Positions 43,231 to 52,515 of a stretch of DNA of 64,000 nt are shown one piece after another. Location of the stretch: contig NZ_KB910516.1 of assembly GCF_000372825.1 (NCBI RefSeq), positions 3,267,825 through 3,331,824 of the forward strand, in the 5' to 3' direction. The DNA is from Methylobacterium sp. 77 (lineage in GTDB: Bacteria > Pseudomonadota > Alphaproteobacteria > Rhizobiales > Beijerinckiaceae). How positions within the stretch are numbered: position 1 is the first letter of the stretch; each line of letters begins with the position of its first letter. The position numbers were made by a program, and so were the translations under genes. A model generated the notes under the pieces. The model was not told the origin of the DNA. It was given only the letters and a program-made list of their open reading frames with translations, and searched no databases.

Positions 43231-44232
43231 CTACCGGTTCCGGAGCGGAACCTTGATCCGGACCCTCAATCCGTCAGTATCGAAGGCGATGTCGACCTTG
43301 GCCGATGTCTGGGCCGTCAGGATCTTGTTGAGCAGCCGCGTTCCGAAGCCTTCCCGTGTCGGCAGCGTCGGCGGCGGTCCGTCATGTTCGTTCCAGACCC
43401 AGGCGAGGCAGGACCCGTCAGGGCCCTCCTCGACATCCCAGGTCACCGCGACCCGCCCGTCCGGATGCGCGAGCGCCCCATGCCTCACGGCATTGGTGGT
43501 CAGCTCGTGCAGCGCCATGCTGATCGGCACCGCGAGTTCGGATGGCAGCTTGAGGTTCGGGCCTTCCAGCGCGATGCGGCCCCCCTCGCTGTAAGGATTC
43601 AGCTCAGCCCGGAGCAGGCCAGCGAACGAGGCGACCTGGGCCTCGTCCTCGGTGATGAGCGCGTGGGTCCGGGCCAGCGAGATGATCCGCCCCGAAAACG
43701 CGCGTCCGAACTCCGCCATGGTCACGGACGACCGCATGGTCGCGTTCAGCACGGCCTGCACGGTGGCGAGGGTGTTCTTCACGCGGTGATGCAGCTCGCG
43801 CACCATCAGCGCCTGCCGGTCCTCGAAGGCCCGTCGCTCGGTGACGTCGCGCTGTGCCGAGACCCAATGCGTGATCCGCCCATCCGCGTCGCGGATCGGC
43901 GTGATCAGCCATTCGACCCTGTAGGTCGAGCCGTCCTTGCGATAGTTGAGCGCCTCGCCCTGGAACGCCTCTCCGGCACGGAGCGAGGCCCTCGCATGGT
44001 CGAGCGTGGCGCGGTCCGTGCCCGGCCCTTGCAGCAGCCTGGGACTGCGTCCGGTGACCTCGCGTTCCTCGTATCCCGTCAGGCGGGTGAAGGCAGGGTT
44101 GGCGTAGACGATGCTCGGGCCGGGCTCCTCGATCTCGGCCGTGGTGATCAGGATGGCCTCGCCCGCCGCCTCGACCGCAGCCTTCAGGAGTCTCGGGTCG
44201 ACTCCCCCCACCCCGTTGTCATCACGACGCAT
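43231..44232 (-). CDS. PAS/LOV-like HWE histidine kinase
   Basis: A cytoplasmic HWE-family kinase of 333 residues. Residues ~15-135 are a PAS domain of the LOV-like type: GRSPRLLQG at 61-69 stands where photoreceptor LOV domains have GRNCRFLQ, with Pro64 replacing the flavin-binding Cys. Then RELHHRVKN (His149 expected) and the HWE catalytic domain with ALHELTTNAVRHGA and WVWNEHDGPP (W-x-E). ATG 44232 is preferred because GGGAGG lies 11 nt upstream; ATG 44259 is an alternative. Such kinases often act in general-stress control, but no partner regulator is adjacent. Confidence 0.87.
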   Translation of the reverse strand: MRRDDNGVGGVDPRLLKAAVEAAGEAILITTAEIEEPGPSIVYANPAFTRLTGYEEREVTGRSPRLLQGPGTDRATLDHARASLRAGEAFQGEALNYRKDGSTYRVEWLITPIRDADGRITHWVSAQRDVTERRAFEDRQALMVRELHHRVKNTLATVQAVLNATMRSSVTMAEFGRAFSGRIISLARTHALITEDEAQVASFAGLLRAELNPYSEGGRIALEGPNLKLPSELAVPISMALHELTTNAVRHGALAHPDGRVAVTWDVEEGPDGSCLAWVWNEHDGPPPTLPTREGFGTRLLNKILTAQTSAKVDIAFDTDGLRVRIKVPLRNR

Positions 44233-44610
44233 CGTCCGAACCGCCTCCCGGGGTGCCATGTCGACGCCGCACCCCGGACGCTCGGGCACGCCACGCGGCA
44301 GGTATCTCCCTGAACGGAACAACAACCGGCGTTACCGTCGGTTGCGGCCGCCGGTGCCGGACACCTGGACGCAGGATGATCCGTGCGCGGTAAGAATTGG
44401 TGGCTCGAAGATCTGGCGCCAGGAAGACTTGAAGGCCCCGAGGCGGGGCTCTCGCCGTTTTGGAAAGGATGCGTCGTCCGGGCCGCAAATAATGCGCAAT
44501 CGCGGACGAGAGGTACGGTCTTCGGACACGGATCGGACGATCTCCGTTTCCGCCCCCTGCCTCCGCCTCCGCCTCCGCCTCCGACCGATGACGAAACATG
44601 AGACGCCGGC
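44233..44610. other. Divergent intergenic region with CCTCCG microsatellite
   Basis: 378 nt between two divergent kinase genes. A short (CCTCCG)-type microsatellite lies at about 44558-44582. Promoters for both genes should be here. I see no gene. Confidence 0.5.
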
Positions 44611-46839
44611 ATGACCAAACATCTCGTCGCGCGTGCCAACATTCTCGTCCTCGGCGTCCTGCTGGCGCTTCTGAGCCTCGTCGGGGCCGTGACCTGGGAG
44701 CGCCTGAACGCCTCGCGTGACGCACGGGAATGGTCGCAGCACAGCTACGGTGTGCTTGGCACGATGAAGGATCTCGCCATCGCCCTGCGCGACGCCGAGC
44801 GCGGCCAGCGGGGATACCTTCTCACGGGCAAGGCCGATTACCTCGGGCCTTACAACGCCGCGCGCGACCGCATCGGTCTGCTGCAGGGCGAGTTGCAGAA
44901 GCTGACGGCGGACAACCCGGCGCAACAGGAACGCCTGCGCGCCATGTCCCCGACGATCCAGCACAAGCTCGAAGAGCTTGCCCAGACGGTGCAGGCCCGT
45001 CGCGACAGCGGCCTCGAAGCGGCGCTGCGTATCGTCAACACCGATGCCGGTCGCACCTTTATGCGCGAAATCGAAGCCATGCTCTCCGACCTTCTCGCCG
45101 ATGAGCAGGTCCTGCTCGCCCAGCGCCAGGTCCAGAACGATGCGCGCGCGGCCTGGGTCCGCTGGCTGGTGATCGGCGGCTCGGGCCTCGCCATCCTGAC
45201 CCTGCTCCTGGCAGCTAGGCTGCTCAACCACGCCTGGTCGCGCTCCTACAAGGCGGAGGCCGAGCAGCGGGCCCTGGTCCTGCGCCTGCGCACCACCCTC
45301 GACAGCCTGAGCCAGGGCGTCGCCGTGTTCGGTCCCGACGGCAAGCTGAAGAACTGGAACGAGTGCTTCCAGATCCTTCTCGACCTCCCGAAGGCCATGG
45401 TCCGGCCCGGTGCATCCTATCTGGCCTTCGTCGAGCATACGGCCGAGCCCGGCAGGCCGGAGCTGGAAAGCGAGGACCAGGTCCGGCACGGCACCCGGCC
45501 CCTGCGCGAGGCCATCACCTACGAGCGCGAACGCGCCGACGGGCATCATCTCGAAATCCGGCGGACGCCGATGCCGGATGGCGGCTTCGTCCTGACCATT
45601 TCCGACATGACCAAGCGCGCCCAGGCCGAGGGTGTGCTGCGCGAGGCCCAGAAGATGCAGGCCATCGGCCAGCTCACCGGCGGCATCGCGCACGACTTCA
45701 ACAACCTGCTCCAGGTCATCCTCGGGAACCTGGAATTCGTCCGGGCCAAGCTCGACGGCGACGGCAAGCTCCAATCCCGCATCGAGCGCGCGACCTGGGC
45801 CGCCCAACGCGGCGCGACGCTGACCGGGCAGCTCCTCGCCTTCGCCCGCAAGCAACCCCTGGCACCGGCCGCCATCGACCTCTCGGCGACGATGCCCGAC
45901 CTGATCCCGCTCCTGCGACGGACGCTCGGCGAGCATATCGACGTGCGCTACGTCGAGACGGCGGGCCTGTGGCCGGCAATGGCCGACCCGGCGCAACTGG
46001 AGAGCGCGGTCCTAAACCTCGCCCTCAACGCGCGAGACGCGATGCCGGGCGGCGGCCGGCTCACCATCGAGCTCGGCAACACGGTGCTGGACGATGACTA
46101 TGCGCGCCACAATGCGGAGGTGACGCCCGGCGACTATGCCATGGCGGCGGTCTCCGACACCGGTCACGGCATGACGCCGGAGGTAATTGCTCGCGTGTTC
46201 GAGCCGTTCTTCACGACGAAGCCAGACGGCAAGGGCACGGGGCTCGGACTCGCCATGGTGTTCGGCTTCGTGAAGCAGTCGGGCGGCCACGTGAAGGTCT
46301 ATTCCGAGCCCGGCGAGGGTACGACGGTGAAGCTCTACCTTCCCCGCGCGACGGGGACGGTCAGGGTCGCTGGCCAGCGCATGGGGACGCCGCTGGAGCT
46401 GCCCCGCGGGTCGGCGACGGTGCTGGTGGTGGAGGACGAGGCGGCGGTGCGCGAGATCGCCTGCGCGATCCTGGGCGATCTCGGCTATCGCGTGCTGGAG
46501 GCGTCCGACGGCGAAGAGGGACTGCGCGTCTTCGGCGCCAACGCCGCCGCGATCGACCTGCTGCTGACCGACGTCATCCTGCCGGGCGAGATCCGGGGCC
46601 GGGAGCTGTCGGAGCGGATCCGGGCGATCCGGCCGGAGGTGAAGGTGGTGTTCATGTCGGGCTACACCGAGAATTCCATCGTCCATCATGGACGCCTCGA
46701 CGAGGGCGTCCACCTGATCGGCAAGCCGTTCAAGCGCGAGCAACTCGCCGTGAAGATCGCCGATATTCTCGGAACCGGAGCCGAAGTCAGGGACGAGACC
46801 GGCAAGGTCGTCGAATTCAGGGCGAGACGCGAGCCGTGA
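44611..46839 (+). CDS. CHASE3 hybrid sensor histidine kinase
   Basis: A 742-residue membrane kinase. TM1 about 8-28 and TM2 about 184-205 flank a CHASE3 domain (ALRDAERGQRGYLLTGKADY). A PAS-type region follows, then HisKA with GGIAHDFNNLLQVILGN (phospho-His) and HATPase (LNARDAMPGGG, DTGHGM, GKGTGLGLAMVFGF). A C-terminal receiver has VLVVEDE and LLLTDVILPGE (phospho-Asp). CHASE3 senses an unknown extracytoplasmic cue. The HisKA-receiver architecture resembles the hybrid kinase at 34.7-37.4 kb (NNML/NNLL-type H-boxes). No downstream partner is adjacent. Confidence 0.92.
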   Translation: MTKHLVARANILVLGVLLALLSLVGAVTWERLNASRDAREWSQHSYGVLGTMKDLAIALRDAERGQRGYLLTGKADYLGPYNAARDRIGLLQGELQKLTADNPAQQERLRAMSPTIQHKLEELAQTVQARRDSGLEAALRIVNTDAGRTFMREIEAMLSDLLADEQVLLAQRQVQNDARAAWVRWLVIGGSGLAILTLLLAARLLNHAWSRSYKAEAEQRALVLRLRTTLDSLSQGVAVFGPDGKLKNWNECFQILLDLPKAMVRPGASYLAFVEHTAEPGRPELESEDQVRHGTRPLREAITYERERADGHHLEIRRTPMPDGGFVLTISDMTKRAQAEGVLREAQKMQAIGQLTGGIAHDFNNLLQVILGNLEFVRAKLDGDGKLQSRIERATWAAQRGATLTGQLLAFARKQPLAPAAIDLSATMPDLIPLLRRTLGEHIDVRYVETAGLWPAMADPAQLESAVLNLALNARDAMPGGGRLTIELGNTVLDDDYARHNAEVTPGDYAMAAVSDTGHGMTPEVIARVFEPFFTTKPDGKGTGLGLAMVFGFVKQSGGHVKVYSEPGEGTTVKLYLPRATGTVRVAGQRMGTPLELPRGSATVLVVEDEAAVREIACAILGDLGYRVLEASDGEEGLRVFGANAAAIDLLLTDVILPGEIRGRELSERIRAIRPEVKVVFMSGYTENSIVHHGRLDEGVHLIGKPFKREQLAVKIADILGTGAEVRDETGKVVEFRARREP

Positions 46840-46858
46840 TGGTCATGACGGGCCCCGC

Positions 46859-49186
46859 TCAACCCTCCTTCTGGAAGGCACCGAGGGGCGCGCGGACATG
46901 GCAGGTCACGCCGCCGGCGGCGTAGTCGACCGCTATCTCGGCTCCGACCTGGCCGGACAGGCCCCGCTCGATCAGCCGTGAGCCGAAGCCTTTTCGGGTC
47001 GGCGCCACCACCACGGGACCGCCGCTTTCCCGCCAGGCGATGCAGAGGTCCGCCTCCTCGGCTCCGGGAGCGAGGGACCACGTCACCTCGACCCGGCCGT
47101 CCTCGACCGAGAGCGCACCGTATTTCGCCGCGTTGGTGGTGAGCTCGTGAATCATCAGCGACAGCGATAGGGCCGCGCCGCGCGAGATCTCGACATCCGG
47201 CCCCTCGTAGCGGAAGCGCCCGAACTCGTCGTGGGCGCCGACGCCCCCGCGGATGACGGCGCCGATGGCGGCACGATCGAGATCGCTCCCGAGCAGGATA
47301 TCCTGCGCCTTGCCGAGGGCGACGAGGCGTTCGCCGAGAATCTCCTTGACCGCGCCGAGATCCGTGGCCCCGCGCAGGGTCTGCACCGCGATGGACTGGA
47401 CCATCGTCAGCAGGTTCTTCATGCGGTGGCCGAGTTCGTGATTCATCAGGGTCTGCATCGCCTCGGCCCGCCGCCGGTCCTCGACGTCGACCAGCACGGT
47501 GACCGCCGCCTGGATGCCGCCCGCCTCGTCACGGACAGGCGCGCTCGACACCTCGAACCGGCGCACCTCGCCGGTGATGCCGTTGCGGTAGCGCATCTCC
47601 TCGGCGCGGACCGCCTCGCCGTCGCGCAGCGCGCGCAGGGTGGGATAATCGGTGAGCGCATAGGGCGTATCGTCCGCATGGAGCGCGCCGTATCCCGCTT
47701 GCCTCTCCTCGCCGGGCGCGCCGAGGCCATGCCCGAGCATCTCCTCCGCCTGGGTGTTGATCATCGTAGTCCAGGCCGATGCGGCGTCGGCCACGGCAAT
47801 GCCGACCGGCGCCTGCCGGAAGATCGCCTGGAGCAGGCTTCTTTCCATGTCGAGCTTGCGCCGGGCATCGCGCAGGGCGGCCTCGGCCGCACGGATACTG
47901 GTCAGGTCCAGCATCGCACCGATCATGCGGATCGCGCGCCCGTTCGCATCGCGGATGACGTAGCCGCGATCGAGCACCGGCGCGTAGCTCCCGTCGGCCC
48001 GCAGGAAGCGATACTCGTCCGTCCAGGCCGTGCCCGTCCCGTCGATCACCGCATGGATCGAGGCATCGACCTTGGCCCGGTCATGCGGGTGGATATGGTC
48101 GATCCACCAATCCCCGGTCGGCTCGACATCCTCGGGGGCGTGGCCGTAGGCCTCCGTCAACGCCTCGTTCCACAGCACGTGGTTGCTGGCGAACTCCCAG
48201 TCCCAGATCGCATCGGTCGTGGCCCGAGCCGCCAGACGGTAGCGCTCCTCGGTCGCGCGCAGGGCGAATTCGGCGCCCTTCTGCGCCGAGATGTCCCGAA
48301 CGGTGCCGACGAAACGGACCGTCTCGCCCCCCTCCACGATGGCCTGGCCGCGGGCGGCGAGCCAGCGCTCGGTGCCCGTATCGGCGGCGATCACGCGGTA
48401 TTCCGTATCGAACCGGCAGGCCCCCGAGGGATCGAGCGCCGATTGCACGGCGGCATCGGCATGGGCGCGGTCATCCGCGTGGATATTGGCGAGGAACGAC
48501 CCCTCGTAGCTGACCGGGCTCCGCTCGGGCACGCCGAACAGCGCCCGGACGCGATGGTCCCAATGCAGGGCGCCGCTTCGCGGCTCGAAATCGAACACCC
48601 CGATGCCGGTCGCCTCGGCGGCGAGGCGCATCTGTTCCTCGGCCTTCGCCCGCGCCGCCAGGGCCTGCCCCCGGTTCTCGACGGCGCGGTGGAGTTCGAG
48701 CTGCACCATGACTTGGCGTGCGAGCGCCCTCAATCCGCTCCGCTGCCCGTCGTCGAGCCCGTGCGGCCTCGGCGCCGTGTCGATCACGCAGAGTGTCCCG
48801 AGGGTGGCTCCCTCCGGGGTGTGGAGGGGTGCCCCGGCATAGAACCGCAGATGCGGCTCGCCGGTGACGAGGGCGTTCCCCCAAGTGCGCGGGTCCTGCG
48901 TCAGGTCCGTGATGACGAGCAGGTCGTCGGCGCCGAGGGCATGGGCGCAGACCGATTGATCGAGCGGCGTCTCGCAGGGGTTGAAGCCGATGCGCGCCTT
49001 GAACCATTGCCGGTCCTTCGCGACGAGGCTGACGAGGGCGGTCGGCGCCTCGCAGATCTGGGAGGCCAGCAGCACGATGTCGTCGAAACCCTGCTCGGGC
49101 TCGGTATCGAGGATGTCATACCCGTCGAGCGCCGCCAGGCGTTCGGCATCCGCCGCGAGTTCGAGACCGGTCGGTGAGGATGTCAC
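46859..49186 (-). CDS. GAF-PAS-PAS-PAS HWE histidine kinase
   Basis: A 775-residue cytoplasmic kinase. GAF domain at about 15-165 (DTEPEQGFDDIVLLASQICEA), then three PAS domains to about 560. The HWE module has NHELGHRMKNLLTMVQ (phospho-His), MIHELTTNAAKYGALS and IAWRESGGPVV (W-x-E). Multi-sensor HWE kinases of this type usually sense several small signals. It is convergent with the CHASE3 kinase (20 nt apart) and follows the PAS-HWE kinase cluster, so three kinases stand together without an obvious response regulator. Confidence 0.92.
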   Translation of the reverse strand: MTSSPTGLELAADAERLAALDGYDILDTEPEQGFDDIVLLASQICEAPTALVSLVAKDRQWFKARIGFNPCETPLDQSVCAHALGADDLLVITDLTQDPRTWGNALVTGEPHLRFYAGAPLHTPEGATLGTLCVIDTAPRPHGLDDGQRSGLRALARQVMVQLELHRAVENRGQALAARAKAEEQMRLAAEATGIGVFDFEPRSGALHWDHRVRALFGVPERSPVSYEGSFLANIHADDRAHADAAVQSALDPSGACRFDTEYRVIAADTGTERWLAARGQAIVEGGETVRFVGTVRDISAQKGAEFALRATEERYRLAARATTDAIWDWEFASNHVLWNEALTEAYGHAPEDVEPTGDWWIDHIHPHDRAKVDASIHAVIDGTGTAWTDEYRFLRADGSYAPVLDRGYVIRDANGRAIRMIGAMLDLTSIRAAEAALRDARRKLDMERSLLQAIFRQAPVGIAVADAASAWTTMINTQAEEMLGHGLGAPGEERQAGYGALHADDTPYALTDYPTLRALRDGEAVRAEEMRYRNGITGEVRRFEVSSAPVRDEAGGIQAAVTVLVDVEDRRRAEAMQTLMNHELGHRMKNLLTMVQSIAVQTLRGATDLGAVKEILGERLVALGKAQDILLGSDLDRAAIGAVIRGGVGAHDEFGRFRYEGPDVEISRGAALSLSLMIHELTTNAAKYGALSVEDGRVEVTWSLAPGAEEADLCIAWRESGGPVVVAPTRKGFGSRLIERGLSGQVGAEIAVDYAAGGVTCHVRAPLGAFQKEG

Positions 49187-49460
49187 AAGCTGGGATCGGC
49201 TTTCGGCTGACTCGCGCGGATCTGAGGTTGCCCGGGCGTCGCATCGACATTGTCTAACACATCCGGCTCGAACAAGTGCGGCCGGCCTTCATTCAGTGGA
49301 ACGAAGCATTCATCCCGTCACGGCGACCATGAGGTGACGGTGACAACACGGTCGGAACCGCGGAGCCGGAGAATACCGATCGCGGCCCTTCGGAACCCGC
49401 TCGTGGCGCCGAGGCTTGCCAACCTGCGCCGGCACGCCGTCCGGCTGGGAGATTGCCATC

Positions 49461-49658
49461 ATGGCGAGCGATACCGAGAGACATCAGGCCCTGCTCACCG
49501 CGCTCAAGGCGGCCCAGGGCAAGGGTGACGGTTCCTTCGAACAGGCCGTCACGAGCGCCTTCGAACACGTCTTCGAGCATCTGGAGCGGCTGAACGCGGT
49601 CAGCGGACCCGACGAGGAGCGGCCCCTGCATCCCGGTGAATCCTCGACCCTGCGATAG
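49461..49658 (+). CDS. Small hypothetical protein
   Basis: A 65-residue protein preceded by GGGAGA 9 nt before ATG 49461. Mostly helical: HQALLTALKAAQGKG, then FEQAVTSAFEHVFEHLERLN, with a heptad-like pattern that could dimerise. It is divergent from the big HWE kinase, in the 270 nt gap. Function unknown; a link to the kinase is possible only by position. Confidence 0.6.
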   Translation: MASDTERHQALLTALKAAQGKGDGSFEQAVTSAFEHVFEHLERLNAVSGPDEERPLHPGESSTLR

Positions 49659-49744
49659 GCCTTGCCGGGGCCGGTCGCCCCATCCGTCTCGGGATTTGGG
49701 CGGCCGTCCATCGGACGGCGCGTCACCATGCGGAGGGATGCCGC

Positions 49745-50227
49745 CTATCGCGGCAATCGCAGGATCCGGGGTCGCCAGATGCCGAGCACGACGTTCGCCG
49801 TCGCGATCGCCAGCAGCAGCCAGAGCGTGTTGCGCTCCGGCCCGAGCGAGGCGGCGAGCGTGGCGGGATCGACCCGACCGGCGAGCGCCCCGGCGCTCTG
49901 CTCGGCCTCCTGCCGCATCGGCCCCTCCACGTAGACGAGCACGCCTTCGAACATCAGGACCCCGGTGGCGAGCTTCAGCCAGGCCCAGCCCGCGTTGAGG
50001 AAGGCGCGATTGAGCGTCATCGCTAGCAGCCCGGAGACCAGCATGAGCGCGAGGCTCGGCAGGACGATCCAGGTGGCGACGGCGCCCATGGCCCCGCGCG
50101 AGGCCGTGTAGCCGACCAGTTTGCTCGGCGGGGGCGCGACGCTCAGCATGACGATCAAAGCCGCCATCGCCCCCATCAATCCGGTCGCCCCCATCGTGTG
50201 GAGGAATTTCATCGGGCGCCGCCACAT
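49745..50227 (-). CDS. Four-helix integral membrane protein (DUF2269-like)
   Basis: A 160-residue membrane protein with four predicted helices (about 12-30, 45-70, 78-100, 135-152). ATG 50227 is chosen because GGAGGG lies 7 nt upstream. The pattern MKFLHTMGATGLMGAMAALI resembles small DUF2269 membrane proteins of unknown function. No catalytic motif is seen. A DUF2778 gene follows upstream on the same strand, 47 nt away. Confidence 0.65.
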   Translation of the reverse strand: MWRRPMKFLHTMGATGLMGAMAALIVMLSVAPPPSKLVGYTASRGAMGAVATWIVLPSLALMLVSGLLAMTLNRAFLNAGWAWLKLATGVLMFEGVLVYVEGPMRQEAEQSAGALAGRVDPATLAASLGPERNTLWLLLAIATANVVLGIWRPRILRLPR

Positions 50228-50274
50228 CAACACGCCCTCCGCTGCCGTCGGTGCCCTCGGGAGAGTGGGCGGTC

Positions 50275-51300
50275 TCAGCCTCCGGCGACCACCACGAGGC
50301 GCTGGACGTCGCCGCGCAGATACGCCTGCAGGAACTTCTCGTAATCCCTGAACGAGACGCAGCCATTCGAGGCCCCGTTCGCCCCCAGCATGTAGGTATG
50401 GGCGAGTAGACCGACGCGACCATGCACGGCCTCGGGACCTCCCACGGGATTGAGGCGCAAGGCGCGAACTCCATGGAAGGGCTGCTCGCGCTCGGTGATA
50501 TCGTAGGTCCCCACCGGCGTCGGTCCCTTCATGCGGACATGGACGTGGTTCGGATCGTCGATACTGTCGCCGAGTCCCGAATGCGCCTCGAGCTTCTCTC
50601 CGTTCGGGAGCGTCACCACCTTGGCGCGGATGTCGTAGATCGCGACGCCGCCGGTGCCGGCATTCGGCACGACGCTCAAGGCCCTGCGAAATACGGTGTC
50701 GACGGGCTTCGTCTCCAGGGCCGCGTAGGCGAGGCGCGGCGGATCCGAGCGTTCGAGACCGAGCAGCTTCTCGAAGAACGAGCGCGTGTCCTCGGGCGGT
50801 GCCGCCGCCACTTGCGGAGCCCGGCGCGCGGCGAGGCGCGGGGCCGGCGAGGCGGCTCTGCCGGTGCGGAACTCGGGCGGACGCGGCACCGGAAGGGGGA
50901 CCAGCCGCGAGGCCAGCGCTGCCGGGGCCGGCATGGCAGCGTCCGGGATCGACGGCGCGGATTGGTTGTCCGGCGGCGAAGGCTCAGGGGCGGCCGCGTA
51001 GGTTGCGACATCCTGCGAAGGAGCGGACGCCTCGCCCTGGTCCGCGATGAGCAGGTCATCGTGGGCCTTCGTCGCGATATCGGCTGCGGTGGCGATGTCG
51101 GAGGCAGCGGAACCGTCCGACGTCGCCATCGTCGGCGAAGCGGCCGGGTCGAGACGGGCGAAGGACGGAAGCTGGGACCGATAGGAAAGGCCGGCCATGC
51201 CGCCGCCGAGGACGACCACCATCGCCAGGACGCCTCCGATGGGACGACCCGACCGCGCAATCATGGAAGTCCGGGGAGCTTCAGCCATGGTCAGGGCCAT
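50275..51300 (-). CDS. DUF2778 (L,D-transpeptidase/Tlde1-like) exported protein
   Basis: A 341-residue protein with an N-terminal membrane segment (IGGVLAMVVVLGGGMAGLSY) and a long Ala/Pro/Ser-rich linker (about 45-175). The C-terminal domain carries VHGRVGLLAHTYMLGANGASNGCVSFRDYEKFL-like sequence; I give only the key part, HTYMLG and NGCVSF with the catalytic Cys. DUF2778 proteins cleave or modify peptidoglycan cross-links and include type VI effectors. Without effector neighbours, a housekeeping cell-wall role is as likely. The start could also be ATG 51288. Confidence 0.75.
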   Translation of the reverse strand: MALTMAEAPRTSMIARSGRPIGGVLAMVVVLGGGMAGLSYRSQLPSFARLDPAASPTMATSDGSAASDIATAADIATKAHDDLLIADQGEASAPSQDVATYAAAPEPSPPDNQSAPSIPDAAMPAPAALASRLVPLPVPRPPEFRTGRAASPAPRLAARRAPQVAAAPPEDTRSFFEKLLGLERSDPPRLAYAALETKPVDTVFRRALSVVPNAGTGGVAIYDIRAKVVTLPNGEKLEAHSGLGDSIDDPNHVHVRMKGPTPVGTYDITEREQPFHGVRALRLNPVGGPEAVHGRVGLLAHTYMLGANGASNGCVSFRDYEKFLQAYLRGDVQRLVVVAGG

Positions 51301-51745
51301 CCGCCATTCTGGGTTGGCGTGGTTGCCACCCCTTCCTTCCGCGCTGTCAGCTGCGCAGGTGACGGAAAGACAAGTAATGATCCGCCACGAATTCTGTCTA
51401 ATCCGAGGGGGTCGGCATTTCTGTGGCTGGATTGCGCCAACTTTGAGGACCAAGGAGAATCGCTCTATTGCCCCGGCCAGGGCGAAATCGGACTGCCAAT
51501 TCCCCGTCGACTTTCGGATGCCCGCCGCCAAGCCGCTATGCGGCCGGACCGATCGCGCCGGCATCCCGGCCCGATGCGCTCTGCGGCAAAATTGTATCCT
51601 TTCGTTCACTTTCCTTCAGGTGACACCATAAGGAGTTGCGGGCATTCCAGAAGTCGGGTTGATATCGAACACTGCTGGCAGGCAGTCCTCGAGCGCCAGC
51701 GGCAGGAACTCTGAAGTCTCGCTCGCTCGCAGCCGAAAAGCGCCC
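51301..51745. other. Intergenic region
   Basis: 445 nt between divergent DUF2778 and DUF6894 genes. Frames are weak on both strands. Somewhat lower GC around 51380-51440. No operator or hairpin stands out. Confidence 0.45.
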
Positions 51746-52045
51746 ATGGCCAGATATTTTATCCATCTGCAACTTCGCGGCGATCAGATCCTGGATACCG
51801 AGGGCAGAGAGTTCGCCACGCTCGACGCGGTTCACAAGGAGGCGGTTGCCAGCGCGAGGCAGATGATCGCCTTCGACCTGATGCAGGGGCTTCCGCTCAG
51901 CGAAGCCTTGGACGGCGTCATCGACATCTGCGATGGAGGCGGGGCAACGGTCGCGTTCGTGCCCTTTCCTCAGGCCGCAGAACTGCGCGTGATCCAAGGT
52001 TCGAGCATTCTGTCTACTGACTCAATGGCGACTTGGACCAACTGA
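51746..52045 (+). CDS. DUF6894-type small protein
   Basis: A 99-residue protein, MARYFIHLQLRGDQILDTEG at the start, with LDAVHKEAVASARQMIAFD. This small alphaproteobacterial family (DUF6894, PARYFFH-type N-termini) is common in rhizobia and methylobacteria and has no known function. It overlaps the convergent small gene by 32 nt. ATG 51746 is favoured over the longer frame because the family begins there. Confidence 0.7.
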   Translation: MARYFIHLQLRGDQILDTEGREFATLDAVHKEAVASARQMIAFDLMQGLPLSEALDGVIDICDGGGATVAFVPFPQAAELRVIQGSSILSTDSMATWTN

Positions 52046-52256
52046 AATTTGTCGGACCATCGGCGCGAGCAGCAAATTTGTCGGCGAGTTCCATGATGCG
52101 CCGATTGGCTTCCTCGACGGTCGCATAAGCTTCGGCTCCGAGAACGACGTTGGCCGGCCCTATGCAGACCGCCAGCCAGGGGAGGCTTTCGGCCGGTGGC
52201 TCGTAGACGATGAATGCGTAACCGCCTGCGGAGTGCTTGTGGTATTCGACCAACAT
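52014..52256 (-). CDS. Small hypothetical protein
   Basis: An 80-residue protein with GGAGGAAA before ATG 52256, a strong ribosome binding site. Contains HSAGGYAFIVYEPPAES and ATVEEANRRIMELADKFAA. No family recognised. Tail-to-tail overlap of 32 nt with the DUF6894 gene. Confidence 0.6.
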   Translation of the reverse strand: MLVEYHKHSAGGYAFIVYEPPAESLPWLAVCIGPANVVLGAEAYATVEEANRRIMELADKFAARADGPTNFSWSKSPLSQ

Positions 52257-52515
52257 GCGTTTCCTCCGCGCAGAGACGTCGGAAGAACGCTATCGGCTAC
52301 AGCGTAGGCGTACAAGGCCGATTGATACCGTACACATGATGCTTACGCATGACTCGCATTCGACTGTCGGCTCTTGGCGCTCGTCTCACGATCTGCCGTA
52401 GGTTTACGTCGGCATCCTTTTTCTCTGCGCTGCATCCTGCTCCGTGCGCCGCGTCCTCGAACCGGCAGCGGCACCGCTCCGGCGCGAGCGTTCCGGCGCC
52501 TGCCTTCCGCTGGCG

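Noticed and set aside
50422..51714. A long plus-strand frame opposite the DUF2778 gene
   Set aside because: No motif or ribosome binding site; the minus strand has the catalytic NGCVSF and a membrane segment.
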